Shown here: in pieces, positions 33,622-42,078 of the stretch
How the letters are laid out: each line of letters begins with the position of its first letter
Position numbering within the stretch: the first letter of the stretch is position 1
Assembly (NCBI RefSeq): GCF_002752635.1
Contig: NZ_AYTW01000041.1
Span: 1 to 64,000, forward strand
DNA: 64,000 nt
From: Mesotoga sp. Brook.08.105.5.1
Lineage (GTDB): Bacteria > Thermotogota > Thermotogae > Petrotogales > Kosmotogaceae
Direction of reading: 5' to 3'
Notes under the pieces: model-generated
Seen by the model: only the letters and a program-made list of their open reading frames with translations
The model's database searches: none
What the model was told of the DNA's origin: nothing
Translations under genes and position numbers: made by a program

Positions 33622-36600
33622 TCAGAATCTGAACCTGAAGTATGGATCACCCTTGTGAAGTCCAATCACAAGATACCTATCCTTCAGTTCCTTTATATAG
33701 AATTTTAGTGCAATTGTCTCAAGGGAGTCCTGGAACGTGTTGATTTCGCTCCCGAAGCCCAACCTCAATACAAGCTCCAGAGCCATACAGTGCAGATCGA
33801 AGTACATCGGTGAAATCTTCGTTATCGATTCATCCCAGAGTGAGACATCTCCTGCATAGGTTCCAATCTCTACGAAGCTCCTCTTACCGCTTCCGTCTAT
33901 TCCCAGAGAGAGCCTGTTGAGAACTCCTGGAGTATCAGAGAGCGTGCCCATAGGGAAGAAAAGCTCGTTGATGTGCATAGTGAAGTAGTAATCCTCTGCT
34001 TTACGGAGCTCCATCGAGAGTCCAAACTCCTCGAATTTCGCCGTTCTTCCCCCAAGGATAGTCTTGTTATCGAGTTTGACATTGGAGACTCCAAACGAGT
34101 ATGCTGAATACCCTGTTTCAGACGCTGTAGAGGTCGCGATAAAATACTCGCTGACCGAGAAAGTTGAAATAGTCAGCCTTGTTGACTGCCATATCAGGAA
34201 TCTAGCCTGAGACTCTGATTTAGTGAAATACTTTTCGGGATACTTGTACTTTGAATCGAACTTCGTGAAATCCGTCGTGAAGTCCAGTGAAGCTGCCCTC
34301 CAGGAGACTTCTCCCACCGAGAGGTCATTCACCTCAAACTTCAATCTGTCGTACATCTTTCTTGAGCCTGAGAGATAAGGATATCTGAACTTCACTCCAA
34401 ATGAGGCGAAATCTTTGATCTTGATAGAGGAACCAAAGACCAGATCCTTCAGCATTCTTTCATCTTCAGCAACATTTGGCGAGGCATCGAAAGTCCAGTC
34501 GAGAGTGAATTCAAGTTTTGTTTCGGTAGCGATTTCGAGGGTCAATCTCTCCTTGTTGACGAAGTCGTCAAACATGTCTTCACTCTGCCAGAATACTTTG
34601 CTCTCGGTCTTATGTGAGAAGACCTTCGAATCGAAAGTGAAGGAGTAGGCAGTCTCTGAGGCTTTGGAAGTAACAGGCATGAAAATTGTTTCTGTCTTCT
34701 GACCGAACTTCAGACCCCAGAACTCAACTTCTCCTTCGGTCTTAAGAAGGCCCTTTCCCAGCCAATTCATTTCGGTAGGACTGGCCACCAGTTCTTCATA
34801 GTCCAATTCAAGAACATAATCGGCCTTGAGGACCTCCGTCTCAATTCCAGTCAGCAGCTTTCCCGGGTGGTCGAGGCGCCATTCCTCTTTCAGGAAGTCA
34901 TAGGTTAGCACTGGATTGTACTGCACACTGACGTAGTACCAGTCAAATGGTCTATAGGTAAGCTCGTTCTTGAGCGTTACAGGTATCTCGTTCTTAGTGA
35001 GTTTCCATCCTTCATCTGAATCATAGTAGAAGCCCACTTCATACGCGGGCTCCAGGACCACTCCAACCGAAAGCGGTCCCCATTCACCTTTGTACAGTTC
35101 AATGTCTTTGTATACACGTAACTTCTTCCCTTCAAACTTGAAAGAGCCGTCGTATCGCGATTCAAAATAGAACTTCAGTTCAAGAGAGATGAAGCCATCA
35201 TATACAATGTCAAAGGGATCTATCCAGAACAATCTATCCTTATTCTTTTCATGAATAGAATTGTAGTCCAGGGCGTATCTTCCGTTGATTTTCAATTTAC
35301 CGTCTTCTGATGCAAAGGTCAGATAGTTGCGGCCGATACCCTTGTTATCTGCCGGCATAGTAATGTTAAGCTCAGTAGTAGAAGCGTCGAAAGTGCTCTT
35401 CACGTCGCCGCCGATCTTTAGATTCCCAGCAGCGAAGAGATACTTATTTACCTCAAGCACGAAATCTTCCATATTGGAGGGACTGAAAAGTTCTGTAAGA
35501 GTAGCGGCGTTTGATGCTAGTTTGAAATTCAAAGACTGAACGGAAAAATCTGCACCGAACAGCGCTCCCTCAGTCTTGACTGCGGAAGCGTTGGCTCTCA
35601 GAGAATACAGGATATTCTTGTTTATGTATCGCTGGCCGAAAAGACCGCTGACTCTGAACTCCGAGGTACTGAGCTTAAAGAAACCAGCATCGATAATCTC
35701 ATCCGAAGGAATCGTTAGATTCTGAACGTTGACCATCCAGAGATTCTTATCGTCATATCTTGCGAAAGCTCCGATAACATCTAGCTTCAACTCCCAATCT
35801 TCGGGGGAGAGTATTTGAACATAAGCGAGCTGCATTTCGGTCGCGCCCATCGTCTCTTTCACGGCGAAAGGATCAAGCTGAGTTACTTTGTTCTTGACAA
35901 TGCTTTCTCCCAAGTTAATGCCTGTGAAGGGGGTCTGAAGTTCCTTTAACGGAGGCCCGCTAATGTATAGAGCGCCTCCCTGCATTCTTATTTGATCAAA
36001 AGAAGGTTTTAGCAAGACATAAGCGCCGTAGCTTGTCTCTTTCTGCTGGCCGAATTGACCGAAGAATTCTATTTCACCTATAGGTGTATAGAGTACAGAC
36101 TTTGCTGTGAAGGCGTCTTCGGTAGACATCCAATCTCTGTACCACGTTCCTTGAAGAAGAAGCCAGTCGACTTCCAGGTAACGAACGGTTATCCGTGTCT
36201 GAGCATCTGCAATTCCGCTAAGATCGACATCGAAGGGACGTCTGTCCGGGTCGTCTAGCGGGAAGTAGTAGTACGGCAGATAGAATACCGGGATATTGCC
36301 GATGTACAGCAGCATGTTCTGCACCGACATCCCCTTTCCAGGCGTCACAACTGCCGATGAGACCCTGAATCTGTAATGGGGGTGAGATTTATCGCAAGTG
36401 GTTATGTAGCCGTCCGTTATGTTCAGGGTAGGTGATGCTTCCATAGTCGATTGAACATAATCGCCGTAAACATAGAACGGGACTTTCGAAGCTGTCTTGG
36501 ATGTATCGCCTCTGGACGCTGGCACTTCAATCTCAGTGCGCGAGAACACCTGCATACTTTCGACTCTCTCGTTCGTTAGATCAAGAATCAATCTATCTGA

Positions 36601-37974
36601 GACTATAGTTGTCTCGTCACTTACCATCTTCACGTTACCCCAGAATGAGATCGATTCCGGTGTGGAGTCGATATTCAGTATAGAGGCATTCGACGCATCT
36701 ATAGTTGCCGTCATAGTCTCACTGAAGTACTCTACTCTCACGCCGTCTCCAATGAGTATCTCTCTGCCGTCTTTCGTTCCAGCGATCGTTCCCCCCACGA
36801 TCCTCACATTTGATCCTTCGAGTAAGCCTGGAACAAGCAGGATTATAACAATGGCGGAACCCTTCAGGATTCTCGTGAAGAATTCCGAAAGCCGGTAACT
36901 GGCTTTCGTATCTATGAGCGAGTAGATTACGACACCAAGGATAGAAAAGACGATATTCGGAATCCACGGGGCAAGAGAGGGGTTAATCAGATTCTCCTTC
37001 CCCATACCGCTAAGCCATGCACCCGATCCTTGATATATGACAACGAGCAAGAAGGTCAGAATAACCGACCAAGACTTCGATTGAAGATTGAACATAAGCG
37101 AAACCGGAACACCGAGCAAGACAATAACGAGAGGAGCGATCGACATCGAATACTTTTCCTGCAGAGCGACTTCGAGCGAAGAAGTATTTATGCCGGTGTT
37201 CTTGAACGCCTTTATGTCTTCTCTCAGCTCGGCACTAGTTTTCTCCTTCGGAGATTTGAAGCTCGCCAGGTATCGTTCAATGTCGTCATCAATTTCAAAT
37301 TCTGCAGTACCGAAATGCATCTCAACTCCCAGAAAGCCTGACTCATCTGTCTGGTAAATCTTGGCATCACTCAATATCCATTTATTTGGAACAATGATGG
37401 CACTCTCAGCAGTCGTCAACGTAACCTGACCTCTGTAGACCTCATAAATCGAGACATTCTTAAGCTCTTTTGTTTTCTGATCTATTCTTCTTACGTATAT
37501 CATTCTCCCCTGACCGTCCTGCATGAAAACATTTTCTCTCAGCGTGACTTCAGGTTGTCTGTAAACAAATCTTGCCATTGCCTCACTTGCCTTTGTTGAG
37601 GCCGTGGGGACAAGATAGTCGTTAAGCAGATAAGCAAAGCCGCTGAAAAGAACCCCAATAAGCAGGAAGGGAATTACGAGCCGTTTGAGAGATATTCCGT
37701 GCGTCTGCAGGGCAATCAGTTCGTTGTCCGATCTCATTCTCGAGAGTACCCAGAAGATAGCCAGGAGTATTCCCACCGGTATTCCAAGAACAATGAACTC
37801 GGGAAGATTGTAATAAATGAGCAAGAAGAGCTTATCTATGCCCACCTTGTATCTTATTATCATGTCAGACAAGTAGTAGAGTAACTCTAAGCTCACGAAA
37901 ATTATGAACCCAACCAGACCAATAAAAATCGAACCTAATGCTTGAGCTCCTATGTACTTTATAAGAGTCTTCAA
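33622..37974 (-). CDS. LptF/LptG-type permease fused to LptA/LptD-like periplasmic and outer-membrane domains
   Basis: The single 1450-residue frame reads in order as follows. An LptF/G (YjgP/YjgQ) permease (residues 1-365) has three helices, a periplasmic jellyroll (about 125-260) and three more helices. A seventh hydrophobic segment (about 370-387, KGSAIVIILLVPGLLEG) would move the chain to the periplasm. An OstA/LptA-like jellyroll follows (about 390-490). Then comes the LptD signature (about 500-585; ITTCDKSHPHYRF, YIGNIPVFYLPYYYFP) and a long beta-strand-rich barrel ending in a terminal Phe (KGDPYFRFRF). TTG start with GGGGTGA upstream. It follows phoU by six bases. No lptB, lptC or lipid A genes are in the window, and Thermotogota are not known to make classical LPS, so the cargo is unknown. 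Confidence 0.87.
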   Translation of the reverse strand: MKTLIKYIGAQALGSIFIGLVGFIIFVSLELLYYLSDMIIRYKVGIDKLFLLIYYNLPEFIVLGIPVGILLAIFWVLSRMRSDNELIALQTHGISLKRLVIPFLLIGVLFSGFAYLLNDYLVPTASTKASEAMARFVYRQPEVTLRENVFMQDGQGRMIYVRRIDQKTKELKNVSIYEVYRGQVTLTTAESAIIVPNKWILSDAKIYQTDESGFLGVEMHFGTAEFEIDDDIERYLASFKSPKEKTSAELREDIKAFKNTGINTSSLEVALQEKYSMSIAPLVIVLLGVPVSLMFNLQSKSWSVILTFLLVVIYQGSGAWLSGMGKENLINPSLAPWIPNIVFSILGVVIYSLIDTKASYRLSEFFTRILKGSAIVIILLVPGLLEGSNVRIVGGTIAGTKDGREILIGDGVRVEYFSETMTATIDASNASILNIDSTPESISFWGNVKMVSDETTIVSDRLILDLTNERVESMQVFSRTEIEVPASRGDTSKTASKVPFYVYGDYVQSTMEASPTLNITDGYITTCDKSHPHYRFRVSSAVVTPGKGMSVQNMLLYIGNIPVFYLPYYYFPLDDPDRRPFDVDLSGIADAQTRITVRYLEVDWLLLQGTWYRDWMSTEDAFTAKSVLYTPIGEIEFFGQFGQQKETSYGAYVLLKPSFDQIRMQGGALYISGPPLKELQTPFTGINLGESIVKNKVTQLDPFAVKETMGATEMQLAYVQILSPEDWELKLDVIGAFARYDDKNLWMVNVQNLTIPSDEIIDAGFFKLSTSEFRVSGLFGQRYINKNILYSLRANASAVKTEGALFGADFSVQSLNFKLASNAATLTELFSPSNMEDFVLEVNKYLFAAGNLKIGGDVKSTFDASTTELNITMPADNKGIGRNYLTFASEDGKLKINGRYALDYNSIHEKNKDRLFWIDPFDIVYDGFISLELKFYFESRYDGSFKFEGKKLRVYKDIELYKGEWGPLSVGVVLEPAYEVGFYYDSDEGWKLTKNEIPVTLKNELTYRPFDWYYVSVQYNPVLTYDFLKEEWRLDHPGKLLTGIETEVLKADYVLELDYEELVASPTEMNWLGKGLLKTEGEVEFWGLKFGQKTETIFMPVTSKASETAYSFTFDSKVFSHKTESKVFWQSEDMFDDFVNKERLTLEIATETKLEFTLDWTFDASPNVAEDERMLKDLVFGSSIKIKDFASFGVKFRYPYLSGSRKMYDRLKFEVNDLSVGEVSWRAASLDFTTDFTKFDSKYKYPEKYFTKSESQARFLIWQSTRLTISTFSVSEYFIATSTASETGYSAYSFGVSNVKLDNKTILGGRTAKFEEFGLSMELRKAEDYYFTMHINELFFPMGTLSDTPGVLNRLSLGIDGSGKRSFVEIGTYAGDVSLWDESITKISPMYFDLHCMALELVLRLGFGSEINTFQDSLETIALKFYIKELKDRYLVIGLHKGDPYFRFRF

Positions 37975-37980
37975 GAAGAA

Positions 37981-38682
37981 TCACCCCTTGTTGTTCTGGG
38001 CATTGAAATCAATGGGTTGGAAACCGTCATTAACACATCTATAGTATTTGCCGGTTTCAATATACACTGCTGCTTCCATAAGTTCAGTCGAATGATCTGC
38101 TATCTCTTCCAGAGCTCCGAAAACCATCATTAAGTCTAGTGCTCTGCTGATTATTGATGGCGATTCTTCGCAGTAGCGAACGAGATCGGTCTTTACCTCT
38201 TCCTGAATTCGATCAACGAAATCGTCATTCTTACACAATCTTACAGCTTCAGAAAGAGAGGGGTCAACCAAATTGTCTATTGCGCCTTTTGTCATTACGG
38301 AGACAGATTCGAACATCGTCTTCAGTTTTTCATGATAGCCTATCGGCGGACGCTTTGAAAGTGACAATCCCCTCTCACATATAAACACACACTTGTCGCC
38401 TATACTTTCAAGAGTGCTGACGATATTCATCGAGAGAGTCAAGAGTCTTAATTCTTTTCCTGTTGGCGTCAGTATTCCGGTTAGGCCGATTATCATTGCT
38501 TGTAGTTCCACCTGATGATAATCTATCACAGAGTCGGAATAAATCACATCTCTTGCCTGGTGTTCATTTCTCTCTAGAACAGCAACAGATGTCTTGTTAA
38601 ATATGCTCTGGACATATCGCGCCATTCTGAGAATCTCAATTCTCAGGTTTCCTATTCTTTCGAGACCAACTTTAGATATCAT
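37981..38682 (-). CDS. PhoU-like phosphate regulator
   Basis: The 233-residue, all-helical protein consists of two PhoU repeats (about 15-100 and 120-215), with the acidic E/DxxxD metal-binding patterns recognisable as LESIGDKCVFICE and LEEIADHSTELMEA. PhoU proteins link the phosphate ABC importer to the PhoR kinase or control Na+/phosphate symporters. Neither partner is in the window. It overlaps nadK by 11 bases and precedes the Lpt fusion by six, so it belongs to their operon. Assignment as a stand-alone PhoU-domain protein is sure; the regulated target is not. Confidence 0.85.
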   Translation of the reverse strand: MISKVGLERIGNLRIEILRMARYVQSIFNKTSVAVLERNEHQARDVIYSDSVIDYHQVELQAMIIGLTGILTPTGKELRLLTLSMNIVSTLESIGDKCVFICERGLSLSKRPPIGYHEKLKTMFESVSVMTKGAIDNLVDPSLSEAVRLCKNDDFVDRIQEEVKTDLVRYCEESPSIISRALDLMMVFGALEEIADHSTELMEAAVYIETGKYYRCVNDGFQPIDFNAQNNKG

Positions 38683-39490
38683 CTTTCAGTCGACCTCCAA
38701 AGGCCAGCTTCTTCTTGAGAAGAGCAACAAAATCGAAGCTTCCTTCTCTGAGGAGAGACACTATCTTTTCTGAAAGACCGACGTTGATCTTGTCTCCCGT
38801 CCTGATATTCGAAACAAATGTTCCGTCAACGTAGACCTCAATAGGATAGCCCTTGTCTTGCCTCACTTCCATTAGAACTCTTCTCGAAGCGGCGAGAACG
38901 ACCGATCCGACGAAGGGGTTATGAGGACATATGGGAGTAACCTGAAAGCAGCCGGCATCTGGATCTACCAGAGCACCCCCGGCGGCCATCGAGTATGCAG
39001 TTGAACCAGTGTTTGTCGCGAAGACAATACCGTCACCAACAACGGGATAACTGCTCTGCCCACACACATTCACACTGAAAGAAACGGTCCTGCTTGGTGA
39101 AGAACGTTCTACAACGCAGTCGTTAAGAGCATATCTGATAGAGTCTCCGATTTCTATCTCCATTACATGTCTTGTGACGCTCTCAAGTTTTCCGAGGAGA
39201 AGTAGATCAAGTGCAGTGTGGAGCATACTGAGTTCAAAGGCTGCGAGAAAGCCTACACTACCAACTCTGAAGCTCATTATCGGCAGATCGTTCATTACTG
39301 CCAGAGGCACTGCCTTGAGAACAGTCCCGTCGCCACCGAAGGTAAGAATTACTTCTGTTCTTGCCGGTAAGCACGAAGTACCATCCTCACAAAACGAAGT
39401 AGCGATTCCGTGAGATTCAATTTCCCTTGAAAGCCAGTTCAGTGTTTCAGAGGAGATTCTCGTTCTGTTATAGAACACCGCTGCCTTCAC
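38672..39490 (-). CDS. nadK: NAD kinase
   Basis: The enzyme (about 272 residues) phosphorylates NAD to NADP. It has the GGDGTVL phosphate-binding motif (LTFGGDGTVLKAV, about 50-62), NDCVVERSSPSRTVSF (the NE/D motif region), and the glycine-rich GDGIVFATNTGSTAYSMAAGG (about 149-169) followed by PICPHNPF. The first in-frame GTG is at 39499, but it lies inside GGGGTGAG, which makes a good ribosome binding site for the GTG at 39490. I prefer the latter. Two 11-base direct repeats lie just upstream. It overlaps phoU. Confidence 0.92.
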   Translation of the reverse strand: MKAAVFYNRTRISSETLNWLSREIESHGIATSFCEDGTSCLPARTEVILTFGGDGTVLKAVPLAVMNDLPIMSFRVGSVGFLAAFELSMLHTALDLLLLGKLESVTRHVMEIEIGDSIRYALNDCVVERSSPSRTVSFSVNVCGQSSYPVVGDGIVFATNTGSTAYSMAAGGALVDPDAGCFQVTPICPHNPFVGSVVLAASRRVLMEVRQDKGYPIEVYVDGTFVSNIRTGDKINVGLSEKIVSLLREGSFDFVALLKKKLAFGGRLKDDI

Positions 39491-39512
39491 AACTCTCACC
39501 CCACAACAAAGA

Positions 39513-39543
39513 AAAACGACTACCAGATTCGTAAAACGACTAC
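39513..39543. repeat. Pair of direct repeats upstream of nadK
   Basis: AAAACGACTAC occurs at 39513-39523 and again at 39533-39543, 20 bases apart start to start, about two helical turns. They lie 23-53 bases upstream of the nadK start, so they could be an operator. Confidence 0.6.
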
Positions 39544-39633
39544 AAAGAATACATTGAATTGGAAAACTGTGATCAGCCCGAAGAGAAATCTAAATCAGCA
39601 CAACAGATTGAGCGATCAAGCCCGAATGTCATA

Positions 39634-40683
39634 TTAGTCTTCATCCCCTTCTCTCTGATCAATGTAGTTCCAAAGAGGTGAATTACGTGATTCAAATGGG
39701 AATCCCAAATGGCGATAAGCCTTTTCCGTAACCATTCTTCCTCGGTTTGTCCTTACCAGGAAGCCGTTCTGCAGCAAGAACGGCTCGTAGACTTCGCTGA
39801 TTGTCTCCGGTTCTATCCCGATTGATGCCGCGATTGCCTTGACGCCCGCAGGCCCACCATTATAACTCTCAATCAAGACAGATAAGAGGCGCTTGTCCAT
39901 CGAATCTAGTCCCTCCTCGTCAATAGAAAGGAGCGTCATTGCCGACTGAACAGTATCAACTGTAATCTCCTTTCCCCCTTCAACTGTGGAGATATCCCTG
40001 ACTCTTCTCAGGAGCCTGTTTGCAATTCTAGGCGTTCCACGCGACCTTCGGGCAAGAAGGATTGCCGCGTCTTCTCTTATCGATGTTCCGAGAAGCGCTG
40101 CCGATCTAATAATGATCTGTTTCAGATCCTTATCGGGATAGAACTCCATCTCTAGAATCATTCCAAATCTGTTTCTCAAAGGCGCACCTATGAAACCACT
40201 GCGCGTCGTAGCTCCGACAAGGGTGAACGGGTTCAGATCAAGACGAATCGATCGGGCACTGGGACCCTTGCCGATCATAATATCTAGCTGGAAATCCTCC
40301 ATAGCAGAGTAAAGAATCTCTTCAACGGTTCTATTCAGCCGGTGAATCTCGTCTATGAAAAGAACATCGTTCCGCTCCAGCCCGGTCAAGATAGCGGCCA
40401 AATCGCCCTGTTTCTCAATAACCGGTCCAGATGTGACATAGATCTCCGAGCCCAGCTCGTTCGCAATGATATGTGCGAGGGTGGTCTTGCCCAAACCCGG
40501 AGGGCCTGCAAGCAGAACATGGTCAAGGGCCTCTTGACGTACCTTGGCTGCTTCAATTGCTATGCTAAGTCTTCGCCTGATTTTCGATTGGCCGATATAC
40601 TCCCCAAGGTTTTTCGGCCTGAGGCTCTTTATTGAACTATCCTCTTGGACCTTACCTGGAGTAAGAAAACGTTCTTCTTCCAT
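39634..40683 (-). CDS. ruvB: Holliday junction branch migration ATPase RuvB
   Basis: The 349-residue AAA+ motor drives branch migration with RuvA. It has the N-terminal [13 protein letters not shown], Walker [12 protein letters not shown] (about 58-68), Walker [16 protein letters not shown], the RuvB-specific [19 protein letters not shown] (about 131-149), sensor 1 LVGATTRSG, arginine finger RNRFG, and [16 protein letters not shown]. The C-terminal winged helix (about 275-340) contains the DNA-contact arginine in [17 protein letters not shown] precedes the ATG. It follows asnS by eight bases. Confidence 0.96.
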   Translation of the reverse strand: MEEERFLTPGKVQEDSSIKSLRPKNLGEYIGQSKIRRRLSIAIEAAKVRQEALDHVLLAGPPGLGKTTLAHIIANELGSEIYVTSGPVIEKQGDLAAILTGLERNDVLFIDEIHRLNRTVEEILYSAMEDFQLDIMIGKGPSARSIRLDLNPFTLVGATTRSGFIGAPLRNRFGMILEMEFYPDKDLKQIIIRSAALLGTSIREDAAILLARRSRGTPRIANRLLRRVRDISTVEGGKEITVDTVQSAMTLLSIDEEGLDSMDKRLLSVLIESYNGGPAGVKAIAASIGIEPETISEVYEPFLLQNGFLVRTNRGRMVTEKAYRHLGFPFESRNSPLWNYIDQREGDED

Positions 40684-40691
40684 AGTGCCTC

Positions 40692-41990
40692 CTACGGATG
40701 AATTCTGTAAAGGGTTCTGGCGAAGGGTATCGCTTCTCTGATGTGCTCAAGTCCTGCTATCCAGGCAACGATACGCTCTATACCCATCCCAAAACCGCTG
40801 TGAGGGACCGTTCCATAATCGCGCAAATCAAGATACCAGTCATAAGAAGAAACGTCTAGACCATACTCGTTAATCCTCTCAATAAGCAAGTCTCGGTCAT
40901 ATATTCTCTCAGATGCCCCAATTATCTCTCCATAGCCCTCAGGAGCGAGCATGTCATCGCAGAGTACTACTTCAGGTCTCTCTGGATCAGGCTGCATGTA
41001 GAAGGCCTTCATCATTCTCGGATAACGCTCCACAACGATCGGCTTGTCGAATTCATTTGCAATCGCCGTTTCTTCATCACCCCCAATATCGTCGCCCCAA
41101 TTAATCTCGAATCCCTTGTTTTGTAGAAGTCTCACTGCTTCGTCATAAGTTATTCTTGGGAATGGAGTCTCGATCTTCTCCAGTTTCGATGTATCTCTTC
41201 CGATTGATTTAAGATCTTCTCCGGCGCGTTCCAGAGTGCTCTTCACTACATAAGTTACTAGCTCTTCCTGCAGCTTAATATTGTCATCGTGACCATAATA
41301 GGCGACTTCAGCTTCGTTCATCCAGAACTCAATAAGGTGTCTGCGGGTCTTCGATTTCTCCGCCCTGAAAGTGGGGCCAAGGTTGTAGACCTTTCCGAGA
41401 GCCATGGCTGCTGCTTCAAGATAAAGTTGCCCCGTCTGAGCGAGGTAAGCCTTCCCGTAATCGAAGTAGTCTATCTCGAATGTATTGCCTGCGCTCTCGC
41501 CAATCGAGCCGGTGAAGATAGGCGTATCGATAAGCACAAAACCTCGATCGTTATAGAACTCCCTTACGGCACGGATTATCTCGTGACGAATCTTCAGCAC
41601 ATGGGTCTGACGCTGAGTTCTTAGCCACAGATGCCTGTTGTCCATCAGAAAATCGATTGAATGATCCGGTTTGTTTATCGGGAAGTCTTTCTCGGGAATC
41701 TGGATTATCTGAAGATCCTCCACGAAAAGTTCGACTCCGCCTGGAGCTCTTTCTTCTGCCTTCACAAGTCCCGAAACAATCACGCTTGACTCCATCTTAA
41801 GTGAAGCCGCTACCTGGAATACGCTTTCTGGGACGCTTGACTTCTCGACGATGCCCTGAATGAAGCCCGAGCCGTCCCTCAAGAAGAGGAACTGAATCTT
41901 CCCGCTCGATCTCCTTCTTCTAAGCCAGCCCCTTATCTGTACGTGTTCGTTTATATGTTTACTAAGTGAAGAAATCTCTGCGACTCTCAT
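40692..41990 (-). CDS. asnS: Asparaginyl-tRNA synthetase
   Basis: The 432-residue class IIb synthetase has an N-terminal OB-fold anticodon-binding domain (1-105: [22 protein letters not shown] region) and a catalytic core with motif 2 [21 protein letters not shown] (about 203-223) and motif 3 [13 protein letters not shown] (about 402-414). The AEVAYY segment after motif 2 favours AsnRS over AspRS, and a separate aspS is also present. The open frame extends to 42023, but ATG 41990 has GGAGGT nine bases ahead. A TATAAT on the minus strand (42028-42023) may be its promoter. Confidence 0.93.
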   Translation of the reverse strand: MRVAEISSLSKHINEHVQIRGWLRRRRSSGKIQFLFLRDGSGFIQGIVEKSSVPESVFQVAASLKMESSVIVSGLVKAEERAPGGVELFVEDLQIIQIPEKDFPINKPDHSIDFLMDNRHLWLRTQRQTHVLKIRHEIIRAVREFYNDRGFVLIDTPIFTGSIGESAGNTFEIDYFDYGKAYLAQTGQLYLEAAAMALGKVYNLGPTFRAEKSKTRRHLIEFWMNEAEVAYYGHDDNIKLQEELVTYVVKSTLERAGEDLKSIGRDTSKLEKIETPFPRITYDEAVRLLQNKGFEINWGDDIGGDEETAIANEFDKPIVVERYPRMMKAFYMQPDPERPEVVLCDDMLAPEGYGEIIGASERIYDRDLLIERINEYGLDVSSYDWYLDLRDYGTVPHSGFGMGIERIVAWIAGLEHIREAIPFARTLYRIHP

Positions 41991-42029
41991 CAAGCACCTC
42001 CAGCAACAACTCGTCAGCTTCAATTATAG

Positions 42030-42055
42030 CAAAAACCCGGGGCTAAACCCCGGGT
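42030..42055 (-). terminator. Terminator after the Omp-alpha-like gene
   Basis: On the minus strand ACCCGGGG-tttag-CCCCGGGT is followed by TTTTT: an eight-pair GC stem, 24 bases after the stop of the SLH/coiled-coil gene. Confidence 0.88.
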
Positions 42056-42078
42056 CAATCATTACGATAGCTCTTCTA

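Noticed and set aside
42023-42055. Full asnS promoter overlapping the terminator
   Set aside because: The TATAAT at 42023-42028 is good, but the place of the -35 is occupied by the GC-rich terminator stem and has no matching hexamer, so I noted it only in the asnS entry.
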